Positions 53,403 to 60,826 of a stretch of DNA of 64,000 nucleotides are shown here, one piece after another. The position numbers were made by a program, and so were the translations under genes. The stretch covers positions 1 to 64,000 of the forward strand of contig CALXZR010000039.1 of NCBI GenBank assembly GCA_944393295.1. Direction: 5' to 3'. This DNA is from an uncultured Clostridia bacterium (GTDB taxonomy: Bacteria > Bacillota_A > Clostridia > TANB77 > CAG-508). Every line of letters begins with the position of its first letter. The stretch's first letter is position 1. Under the pieces are notes generated by a model. The model was not told the DNA's origin. It ran no database searches and saw only the letters and a list, made by a program, of their open reading frames with translations.

Positions 53403-54614
53403 ATGGAACGAAAAATTTTACATGTAGATGTTAATAATGCTTTTCTATCTTGGACTGCTGTAGAAATGCTAAAAAATGGTTCCAAATTAGATATAAGAAC
53501 AATACCATCTATCATTGGTGGAGATGAAGAAAGACGTTCTGGAATAGTTTTAGCTAAAAGTCCAATAGCTAAAAAATTTGGAATCGTTACAGGAGAGCCA
53601 ATATATTTTGCTAAAAAGAAATGTAACAATCTTCAGATTTTTAAAAGTGATTTTGAAATATATAGAAAATCTTCAGACAATTTATTTAAATTTCTTTTAA
53701 ACTACACAGATATAATTGAAAGATTTAGTATAGATGAATGCTTTATGGATCTAACAGGATATCTAATGGATAGAGAAATTTTAGACGTAGCTAAAGAGAT
53801 AAACAAAAAAGTCTATGAGAAGTTTGGTTTTACTGTTAATATAGGAATATCCTCAAATAAATTATTAGCCAAAATGGCATCTGATTTTGAAAAGCCAAAT
53901 AAAATACATACTTTGTATAGAGAAGAAATACCAGAAAAAATGTGGCCTTTGCCAGTTTCAGAACTATTTATGATTGGAAGAAAAACTGTTCCTAAGCTTT
54001 TAAATATGCAAATTAAAACAATTGGAGATCTTGCAAAAACAGATAAGAATTTGTTAAATAAAAAATTCGGAAAACATGGTATATTAATGTGGGAATATGC
54101 AAATGGAATAGATTCATCAGAAGTAAACAATAAAAAAGAGCTTCCAAAAAGTATAGGAAATTCTGTTACTTTACCTAAAGATGTTTTTACTAAAGAAGAT
54201 ATAGAAAAAATACTAGTTGCTTTAGCAGAACAGGTAACATATAGACTTAGAAAATACAATTTATTGGCTAATGTAGTAAATATTCAACTTAGAACCAATC
54301 AATTTCAAGACTATTCTCATCAAAAAAAGTTAAAGGCACCCTCTTCTAGCACAAAGGAAATTATAGAACTAGCAAAAGAAATATTAGAGCAAATGCAATT
54401 AACAGAACCAATTAGGTTAATTGGTTTAAGAGTAGATAATTTAGAAAATAAAGATGAGGTTCAAATGTCTTTTTTCACTACTGATGAAAAACAGAATAAA
54501 TTAGATAAAGCAATTGATGAACTTAAACAAAAATATGGATATACTAAAATTACAAGAGCTGGAAAACTAGATGTAAACGAAGTAAACTATCAAGAAAATA
54601 AATATAAAAAATAA
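53403..54614 (+). CDS. dinB: Y-family DNA polymerase IV
   Basis: A 403-residue translesion polymerase: catalytic-site DVNNAFLSWTA (metal-binding aspartate), SIDECFMDLTGY with the acidic pair, helix-hairpin-helix LLNMQIKTIGDLAKTD, and a C-terminal little-finger domain. The usual FY/FF of the steric gate region is present as NNAF. It copies damaged templates. The LexA-like box in the promoter supports SOS induction. It starts with ATG 53403 behind AAGGTG. Confidence 0.93.
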   Translation: MERKILHVDVNNAFLSWTAVEMLKNGSKLDIRTIPSIIGGDEERRSGIVLAKSPIAKKFGIVTGEPIYFAKKKCNNLQIFKSDFEIYRKSSDNLFKFLLNYTDIIERFSIDECFMDLTGYLMDREILDVAKEINKKVYEKFGFTVNIGISSNKLLAKMASDFEKPNKIHTLYREEIPEKMWPLPVSELFMIGRKTVPKLLNMQIKTIGDLAKTDKNLLNKKFGKHGILMWEYANGIDSSEVNNKKELPKSIGNSVTLPKDVFTKEDIEKILVALAEQVTYRLRKYNLLANVVNIQLRTNQFQDYSHQKKLKAPSSSTKEIIELAKEILEQMQLTEPIRLIGLRVDNLENKDEVQMSFFTTDEKQNKLDKAIDELKQKYGYTKITRAGKLDVNEVNYQENKYKK

Positions 54615-54639
54615 AAGCAAACATTTTTTTGTTAAAGTA

Positions 54640-54695
54640 TTGACAAGGAACTTATGTTTGCTTATAATATATTTACAGAAACGAACAAATATTTG
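54640..54695 (+). promoter_or_regulatory. Consensus promoter with two LexA-like boxes
   Basis: TTGACA (54640-54645), 17-bp spacer, TATAAT (54663-54668) is a perfect sigma-A promoter. GGAACTTATGTTTG (54647-54660) fills the spacer and CGAACAAATATTTG (54682-54695) follows the transcription start; each has one mismatch to CGAACNNNNGTTYG. A full-strength promoter under double repression is typical of tightly controlled SOS genes. Confidence 0.65.
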
Positions 54696-54709
54696 CAAAG
54701 GAGAAAATT

Positions 54710-54886
54710 ATGAAGGAAAAGAAATTTAGATTAAGTTTAGCAAAAACTCTTAGAAATATATCTTTTTTTATGGTACTTTTTATTTTTACTAATATTTTTT
54801 ATTATAGTAGTTCTTCATATACAAATAATACTAAAAATAAGCATGTACAAGAAAACGAAAAAATAGAAATAGTATATACTAAATAG
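54710..54886 (+). CDS. 58-residue single-pass membrane protein, probably SOS-induced
   Basis: A small ORF with a strong AAGGAG site seven bases before the ATG. The protein has a basic cytosolic N-terminus (residues 1-16), one hydrophobic helix (about 18-36) and a polar extracellular C-terminus (37-58), with no LysM domain. Size, topology and placement under a perfect promoter with two LexA-like boxes, next to dinB and a Xer recombinase, resemble the SOS cell-division inhibitors YneA and SosA of other Gram-positives. No sequence similarity to those is claimed, and function is inferred. Confidence 0.7.
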   Translation: MKEKKFRLSLAKTLRNISFFMVLFIFTNIFYYSSSSYTNNTKNKHVQENEKIEIVYTK

Positions 54887-54900
54887 TAAATACTATTTCT
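54865..54900 (+). terminator. Hairpin at the end of the small membrane protein gene
   Basis: AGAAATAGTAT (54865-54875) pairs with ATACTATTTCT (54890-54900) across the last codons and stop of the small gene. The nearest T-run (CTTTTTATT) is nine bases further, so termination is only probable. Confidence 0.45.
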
Positions 54901-54953
54901 AAATATAGCCTTTTTATTACAAACCCTTTTATTCAAAATTGTATTTATATATT

Positions 54954-56003
54954 TTAATTTTCAGAATTATTAGAAGCAGGAGAGGAATTATTTATGTTCA
55001 TTTCAGTAGATAAAGGATTATGTTCAACAGCACTACGAATTTGTTCATTGTCTACATGTGTATAAATTTCTGTTGTAGAAATACTTTCGTGCCCTAACAA
55101 TTCTTGAAGCGCTCTTATATCAACATTTCCATACTTATACATTAGAGTTGCAGCAGTATGTCTTAATTTATGAACAGAATATTTATCTGGCCTTTCAATA
55201 TTAGCTAGTTTTATTTCTTGTTTTACAATATACTGAACAGTTCTTTTGCTAATACGCTTTTTTTGTTCACTCAAAAATAAGGCGTCTCTAGAGTTATATT
55301 TTACAGCATCATGTGGTCTAACAGCTAAATAACTTTTTATTGCAGATATACAAGCATCATTTAAATAAATGGTTCTTTCTTTATTTCCCTTACCAATAAC
55401 ATTTAATTTTCTATTTTCAAAATCTATATCGCTTATATTTATACCAATAAGCTCTGATAAACGCATTCCACAATTTAAAAGTAGGGTAATCATTGCAAAA
55501 TCTCTAATACTATTATCATGATTGCCGTGGCCAGTTCCTTTTGGCACCCTTGTAGTTTCTAATAATTTTTTACTCTCCTCTAAAGTCAAATATTTAGGTA
55601 ATCTTTTATCTAATTTTGGGCTTTCTAAATCTTGAGTAGGGTTATTTGGAATTCTTTTTGTTTTATTGCATAAATATGTAAAAAAAGTTCTAAGACTAGC
55701 TGTTTTTCTAGCTAAAGTTGCAGGTTTACTATTATAGTTTTCTTTTAAATATGCTAAAAAGGAGTGAATATCTTGAAGATTTATTTTTTTTATAATTTCT
55801 AAATTCATTTCATTAATAGGAATTTGTTTTATTTCTTCTATAGATTTTATTTTTACCATATTATATTTATATTTAATAAATTTTAGAAAGTGAGAGATGT
55901 CATAATTATATTCTTTCACAGTATTATTAGACTTATTTAAAATAGTAGATATATATGCTAAAAAATCATTTAAAAATTCTGGATTTTGCTCATTATTAAT
56001 CAT
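54954..56003 (-). CDS. Tyrosine recombinase, XerC/XerD-like
   Basis: A 349-residue site-specific recombinase with an N-terminal SAM-like core-binding domain (about 8-110) and a catalytic domain holding the complete set R181, K205, H278, R281, H305 and nucleophile Y314 (THTEIYTHV-type end, TTEIYTHV). It resembles chromosomal Xer recombinases that resolve dimers at dif rather than phage integrases. A polar tail rich in Asn/Ser (about 330-349) extends past the catalytic domain. It is on the opposite strand to the SOS genes and no att repeats are seen nearby, so an integrated element is not supported. Confidence 0.9.
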   Translation of the reverse strand: MINNEQNPEFLNDFLAYISTILNKSNNTVKEYNYDISHFLKFIKYKYNMVKIKSIEEIKQIPINEMNLEIIKKINLQDIHSFLAYLKENYNSKPATLARKTASLRTFFTYLCNKTKRIPNNPTQDLESPKLDKRLPKYLTLEESKKLLETTRVPKGTGHGNHDNSIRDFAMITLLLNCGMRLSELIGINISDIDFENRKLNVIGKGNKERTIYLNDACISAIKSYLAVRPHDAVKYNSRDALFLSEQKKRISKRTVQYIVKQEIKLANIERPDKYSVHKLRHTAATLMYKYGNVDIRALQELLGHESISTTEIYTHVDNEQIRSAVEHNPLSTEMNINNSSPASNNSEN

Positions 56004-56072
56004 TAGTAATTTCCTTTCAAAATAAATTTATCAAATTTAAATTAATTATATAGATAAAATAGTTAAATTACA

Positions 56073-56102
56073 ATAATAAAAATAAATTTTGTGCAAAGTC
56101 AA
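56073..56102 (-). promoter_or_regulatory. Possible promoter of the recombinase gene
   Basis: On the minus strand TTGACT (56097-56102), 18-bp spacer, TATTAT (56073-56078). Confidence 0.5.
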
Positions 56103-56156
56103 CAAGAAATACTAAATTAGAAATTTTTTGAAATATCTAGCATAAAAATATATTTA

Positions 56157-56165
56157 TGTTATAAT
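56157..56165 (+). promoter_or_regulatory. Extended -10 promoter of the gene at 56207
   Basis: TGTTATAAT (56157-56165) is an extended -10 element; no clear -35 is seen. Confidence 0.5.
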
Positions 56166-56206
56166 AAATATGAATAAAATAAACTTTTGAAAGGTTTAAT
56201 ATATTT

Positions 56207-57514
56207 ATGAAATTAAAAAATAAAAATATAATAAAGATTACACTATATGTTCTATTAGTTGTATTAGTATATATTATAATATTTTCAATATTCAAGGTTG
56301 ACAAGGCAGAGGAAGAATTAGATGTAAATAATTTAGCATCTAATATAGAAATTACTGATAACGAGTTACTTCCAACTCCGGATCGAATAATATTTAAGAA
56401 TAGAAATAATCAATATATAATAATAGATTATGGAACAAATGAATATAAAATAATTTATTCTGAATTATATAATAGAATGACAAATCTTATAGACGGAAAA
56501 GTTTATTCTGAGCAAGAAATAAGTGGAATGCAAAATAGTGGAAGTTTTATAGAATTTGATTATAATACAAAAAGTAAAAATTTTGTTTTTATGTTTGATA
56601 AAAATGAAATAGGAGTTATAAAAAGATTTTCAGATAGTGGACAAGTTATAAAAACATCATTGGAGAATAAAGAAACTTTATTAGAATTAATAGAGAAATT
56701 AACAAAGGATAAAACAAAATATGATTTTAATAAAGAATATAATTATACATCAGAAAATAAGTTAAATGAAGTTCCAAGTGATTTGGGATTTTCAGAAGTA
56801 AGACAAGGTGTTTATCAAAAAATTTTTAACGATACAGAAAGCAATTATCAAAACATATTAGAAAAACTAAACTTTCAAACAAATACAGAAATAGCTAATA
56901 TTGATTTTAATAAATATTCTATAATATTAACAATATCACAATACGAAATAAAACAAATAGAGCAAAATATTGGTAGTATAAAATATGAATTTGGAGAATT
57001 TTTAGATAAATATAATGTTAATTTTTTAGCTGTAAGTAATGTTGTTAATATAAACTGTATTTACTATAATGTAACAGACTTAAGCGAATATACAACTGTG
57101 AAGAATGAAACAAATACAAACAAAGATGAATATTCAGTTGATTACTACATAGAAAATTCAAAATATTATGCAATAACAAATGATGAAAAAATAGAAATAA
57201 TTTCATTAGAAAAAGCTTGTGATATAGCAGATGAGGAAGCTAAAGATACAAAGTATCAATATCAACCTTGGAAATCTGAATTTTATACTAGAGGAAAAGA
57301 TAAAAATGATTTTATTTCAGCTGAATTAATTTCAAATCTAAGTGATATTAGTAAATTTTATCATTGGAATGAGGAATGGAAAAAGAGCGAATATGAAGGA
57401 ATTTTAATGTGGAAAATAAGATTATTTGACGAAAATGATCCATTAACAAGTTTATATATTTATATTAATGCTATAAATGGAAATGTTATAGGTGCTGGAG
57501 CTTCTAGCGATTAA
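56207..57514 (+). CDS. Single-pass membrane protein with PepSY-like C-terminus, unknown function
   Basis: A 435-residue protein: one N-terminal transmembrane helix (about 9-29), an extracellular beta-rich region, and a C-terminal segment (SLYIYINAINGNVIGAGASSD) resembling the end of a PepSY domain. The middle pattern, from YQNILEKL to DFNKYSIILTI, recalls the corresponding part of the protein at 35616-36515. It has its own promoter and is followed by the inserted minus-strand gene. Function unknown. Confidence 0.6.
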   Translation: MKLKNKNIIKITLYVLLVVLVYIIIFSIFKVDKAEEELDVNNLASNIEITDNELLPTPDRIIFKNRNNQYIIIDYGTNEYKIIYSELYNRMTNLIDGKVYSEQEISGMQNSGSFIEFDYNTKSKNFVFMFDKNEIGVIKRFSDSGQVIKTSLENKETLLELIEKLTKDKTKYDFNKEYNYTSENKLNEVPSDLGFSEVRQGVYQKIFNDTESNYQNILEKLNFQTNTEIANIDFNKYSIILTISQYEIKQIEQNIGSIKYEFGEFLDKYNVNFLAVSNVVNINCIYYNVTDLSEYTTVKNETNTNKDEYSVDYYIENSKYYAITNDEKIEIISLEKACDIADEEAKDTKYQYQPWKSEFYTRGKDKNDFISAELISNLSDISKFYHWNEEWKKSEYEGILMWKIRLFDENDPLTSLYIYINAINGNVIGAGASSD

Positions 57515-57545
57515 AATTTAGGAATATTTTAAAGAGAAAACGAAA

Positions 57546-57585
57546 ACCGGAAGCCAAGAGCTTAATTACTCTCCTAGCTACCGGT
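57546..57585 (-). terminator. Terminator of the minus-strand gene at 57620
   Basis: ACCGGAAGCCAAGAG (57546-57560) pairs with 57571-57585, with three mismatches, around a 10-nt loop. On the minus strand it runs into TTTTCGTTTTCTC. Like the other two hairpins at inserted minus genes it is GC-rich compared with host terminators. Confidence 0.65.
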
Positions 57586-57619
57586 ATATCGTAAATCTTT
57601 TGGAATTAATTAATTGGGT

Positions 57620-57898
57620 TTATTCTATAGGCTCGAAAAAGTTGCTATTATCGTCCTCAGCATGGTACAACCACACTTCGTCTCCAATCTCACATTTTTC
57701 CCATGACTTGGCAAAGGAATATATTGCTCTTGAGCGCCATACACCTGTTATACCAATTACCATAGGACTCTCAGCCCAACGTACACGGTATTTTTCACCG
57801 CTTTTTACATCCTGCAACGTAGCCCAGATAACTCTAGATGAACACATCTTCTGGTCATCTTTGGTCATTTCCAAAATCCGGGCTTTAATGGTTCTCAT
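57620..57898 (-). CDS. Small protein of unknown function (probable foreign insertion)
   Basis: A 92-residue protein not recognised. The sequence is rich in tryptophan, arginine and acidic residues, and the strand pattern (GEKYRVRWAESP, GDEVWLYHAEDD) hints at a small beta-barrel. By eye the gene is above 40% G+C, against under 30% nearby, and uses arginine and proline codons that are uncommon in its neighbours. ATG 57898 has no Shine-Dalgarno; the extended -10 at 57925-57933 gives a leader of about 20 nt. It is isolated on the minus strand, with its own terminator. Function unknown; horizontal gain inferred. Confidence 0.6.
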   Translation of the reverse strand: MRTIKARILEMTKDDQKMCSSRVIWATLQDVKSGEKYRVRWAESPMVIGITGVWRSRAIYSFAKSWEKCEIGDEVWLYHAEDDNSNFFEPIE

Positions 57899-57924
57899 TT
57901 TAAACTAATTTTTATGTAAAATTT

Positions 57925-57933
57925 ATTATAACA
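57925..57933 (-). promoter_or_regulatory. Extended -10 promoter of the minus-strand gene at 57620
   Basis: On the minus strand TGTTATAAT (57925-57933), followed by AAATTTT. No clear -35. It resembles the TGCTATAATAAAT of the gene at 38767. Confidence 0.6.
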
Positions 57934-58012
57934 TATTTTTCAGATATATTCTATAGTTTTAAGAATTTATATAACTTTATTTAATTATTAATAGTGAAGG
58001 AGAAATTTAAAT

Positions 58013-58669
58013 ATGAGTATAGAAAATGAAAAAACTCTTAAAATTTACGAAAAAAAAGCTAGTACATATTTAGCAACTACAATAGAACATGATAAACTTG
58101 ATCCAGAAAAGGCTAAACGTAAAAGAGAAAAATTAAAAGAATTTATTAAGAAAAATTTGGACCAATTACCAAAGGAATCAAAAGTTTTAGAAATTGGCTC
58201 TGCTGATGGAACAAATGCTAAATATATCGAAGAATTGGGCTATCAAATAACTGCAAGTGATATAGCAGAAGATTTTCTTAAAGCAATAAAAGAAAAGGGC
58301 TTAAAAACAATTAAATTTAATGTATTAGAAGATAATCTTAAAGAAAAATATTATGCAGTTTTTTGTTGGAGAGTTTTTGTTCATTTTACCAAAGAAGATG
58401 CTATAAAAGTAATGCAAAAAACTTATAATATGCTTGAAAATAATGGAATCTTTATTTTTAATGCTATGAATCGAAAAACTAAAGAGATTGACGAAGAATG
58501 GGTCGACTTTCCAAATGAATATCGCATGGGAGAAAAGCGCTATTATAAATATTTTAGCAAACAAGAACTAGATGAGATTATTACTAAAACCGGATATCAA
58601 ATTTATATTTTCCATACTGAAGGTGGAGAAAACAACGACAAATGGCTTGTATATGTTTTAAAAAAATAA
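58013..58669 (+). CDS. Class I SAM-dependent methyltransferase
   Basis: A 218-residue Rossmann methyltransferase. SAM-binding motif I is VLEIGSADGTNAKYI, motif II ITASDIAEDFLKAI, and motif IV-V AVFCWRVFVHF with a helix after it. Substrate class is not evident; small-molecule methylation is as likely as macromolecular. A GAAGGAG site precedes the ATG. It is separated by 46 bp from the unknown gene at 58715 and could share a transcript with it. Confidence 0.82.
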   Translation: MSIENEKTLKIYEKKASTYLATTIEHDKLDPEKAKRKREKLKEFIKKNLDQLPKESKVLEIGSADGTNAKYIEELGYQITASDIAEDFLKAIKEKGLKTIKFNVLEDNLKEKYYAVFCWRVFVHFTKEDAIKVMQKTYNMLENNGIFIFNAMNRKTKEIDEEWVDFPNEYRMGEKRYYKYFSKQELDEIITKTGYQIYIFHTEGGENNDKWLVYVLKK

Positions 58670-58714
58670 TTAATACACTTTAGATAAAGTAAAATTGAGA
58701 GGAAAATAGAATAA

Positions 58715-60337
58715 ATGGGATTTTTAGATAGATTAAACAATATTTTTAGAAAAAAAGATAATGAACCTATAGATTTTTCTAATACTAATGAAATACTTCA
58801 AGATATTAAAGCACCAGAAGAATATGAACCCATAGAGTTACCTGAAGGAGAACTTGTATCATTTTCTGATGAAATAATAGATACAAATTCAAGAGAAGCA
58901 ACTGAAAAATTAAAACATAATTTAAAAGTTTTAATAGAAAGAGCAAAACAAACAAAAAAAGTTGATAAATTTATGTTGATAAGAGAAGATGATTTTTTCC
59001 CAGAAGGATGGGAATGGAGAGTATTATCTAAAAATACTAATTTTGAAAAAGTAAGTACAAATTTATCATATGAAATAAGAAAAGCTTATGCCCTAGAGCA
59101 AAATGGTGTTGAACCATATAAAGAAATAATGGGAGTAAAAGTTCCCACAATGAAAACTTTTGAAGAAACAATGGAAGCTTTATCAAAAGTAGATAAGAAT
59201 CTTGGTTCTGTCTTACTGCCATCAAGGTTTCGTTCTACTAAACATTTTACTATAAATACACCACTAGGAGTTACAGGAGACTACAATCTTGTATCAACAA
59301 ATCGAGATTATATTATTATTGATGATATAAATAATTTCTTAAATTCAGGATATGGATATTCTATTGCCTATCGTGATGCATATCTTGATGTTTCACATGA
59401 AAGTCTACCAATTTCAGAAAACGCAGTTGTTCTTATAGATAATAAAAATTATGATAGAATTATGAGTGATGAAAAAATAGCCAGTGAATTAGCACAAAGA
59501 AAGGTAATTCGTTTTAAAGGAGATGAAACTGTAGCAATAGACATGGTATTAACTCAAATGGGAGCTTTGCCATCTAGAGTTGGTTCTAAGTATGCCAATT
59601 ATGATAATGAAATATATGATATATTAGATAATAGTATAAGAGAATTAGCTGAAGAAAATGATTTACTTTTTAGCAAAAGTCATGGAGGTGAACTAAAAGC
59701 AGAGGGTGGTGGACATTTTTCTAATTACTATGACGATAAAAATAAGGATTTTGAAAAAGCATCCGAAGAATTTCTTTTATTTTTAAAGCAAAAATTTCCA
59801 GAACAGGAAGAACTTTTTTCAAACTACTCAATATTAAAGGATAAATCTTGTCAAGAAATTATAGAAAAACTTGGAACTACTAATTTACTAGACGCTATAG
59901 AAGAATATAATCAATTAGCAAGTCAAAGAATAAAAAAGTCTTTAGAAGAACATAAAGAAGATAGAAGAAAAATTACACCAGAGATTCATCAAAAATTTGT
60001 TAACACTGTAAAGCTAATAAATAGTTTTTATGAAGGAAATACAAATATTGTTTCTAATGAGATAGAAGATACTATTCAAAGATTTATACAAAGTGATACT
60101 GTAGCTGAACAATTAGAAGCAGCAGATAATGTATGGAATTTGTTACCACACAAAGATACAGATAGAACCGAAATTAGTACAAAAGCTGCTAAAGGCAGTA
60201 AAGCAATAACTATGGCTAATGTCCTTGAAGAAGCATTAAATGGAACTACAACTGACAAAGTCAAAGAAGCAGAAAATATGGAAAAAGCAGAATTAAGAAC
60301 AGAAAGAGCTAATGAAGGAGCAACAAAAAATGATTAA
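58715..60337 (+). CDS. 540-residue protein of unknown function
   Basis: I do not recognise this protein. It has no signal peptide or membrane helix. The first 14 residues (MGFLDRLNNIFRKK) form a short amphipathic basic helix that could touch the membrane. Residues about 50-300 look globular, and a glycine/histidine segment (SHGGELKAEGGGHFSNYY) lies near residues 325-342. The last third (about 400-540) is helical and charged. It overlaps the next gene by 8 bp and is probably in one operon with the unknown genes up to the window end. Confidence 0.7.
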   Translation: MGFLDRLNNIFRKKDNEPIDFSNTNEILQDIKAPEEYEPIELPEGELVSFSDEIIDTNSREATEKLKHNLKVLIERAKQTKKVDKFMLIREDDFFPEGWEWRVLSKNTNFEKVSTNLSYEIRKAYALEQNGVEPYKEIMGVKVPTMKTFEETMEALSKVDKNLGSVLLPSRFRSTKHFTINTPLGVTGDYNLVSTNRDYIIIDDINNFLNSGYGYSIAYRDAYLDVSHESLPISENAVVLIDNKNYDRIMSDEKIASELAQRKVIRFKGDETVAIDMVLTQMGALPSRVGSKYANYDNEIYDILDNSIRELAEENDLLFSKSHGGELKAEGGGHFSNYYDDKNKDFEKASEEFLLFLKQKFPEQEELFSNYSILKDKSCQEIIEKLGTTNLLDAIEEYNQLASQRIKKSLEEHKEDRRKITPEIHQKFVNTVKLINSFYEGNTNIVSNEIEDTIQRFIQSDTVAEQLEAADNVWNLLPHKDTDRTEISTKAAKGSKAITMANVLEEALNGTTTDKVKEAENMEKAELRTERANEGATKND

Positions 60338-60785
60338 TAATACTTATGCAAAAGCATATACAGAAATACTAGAGATAATAAAATATTTTCCAGAAGAGGA
60401 ATACTCAAAAATACCTATAGAAAAAATTAATTTTTATAGAAAACATATGGATAAAAATTATAATTTTACTATTAATCCTGAAATAGATTTGTCTAAACAA
60501 AATATTTCTAAAGAGGCAAAAGCAATTATTGTTACATTATATAGAGATTATTATGCAACAGAAAAGCAAAAAAATTTGATAAGTCAAATATTAGATTTAA
60601 ATCAAAAAAATGAAGAAGCAGAAAAAAGAATAAAATATAATCCAGACAATATTTTTAACAATAATAAAAATGAAGATAATAAAATTCAAACTTTAAATAC
60701 TACCACTCAATTAGTCGAATATAAAGAAACTTTTTTTACAAAGTTCAAAAAAATTATACTTGGATTAATTAATTTTAAAAATTAA
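60330..60785 (+). CDS. 151-residue protein of unknown function
   Basis: A helical cytosolic protein beginning MINNTYAKAYTEILEIIKYF. The pattern KIPIEKINFYRKHMDKNY and KEAKAIIVTLYRDYYATEKQ looks like a family I have seen repeatedly in clostridial genomes without an assigned role. The C-terminus (residues about 132-151) is amphipathic and hydrophobic with lysines, so membrane contact is possible. ATG 60330 is chosen because AAGGAG lies nine bases upstream; the frame also opens six codons earlier. It overlaps the end of the 540-residue protein gene. Confidence 0.65.
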   Translation: MINNTYAKAYTEILEIIKYFPEEEYSKIPIEKINFYRKHMDKNYNFTINPEIDLSKQNISKEAKAIIVTLYRDYYATEKQKNLISQILDLNQKNEEAEKRIKYNPDNIFNNNKNEDNKIQTLNTTTQLVEYKETFFTKFKKIILGLINFKN

Positions 60786-60826
60786 TTTAAAAGCTAATTT
60801 ACGAATATAATATTTAAGGAAAATTT

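Noticed and set aside
54954..56003. Integrase of a prophage or integrative element
   Set aside because: The protein looks like a chromosomal Xer recombinase. I found no flanking att repeats, tRNA gene or phage genes on either side.
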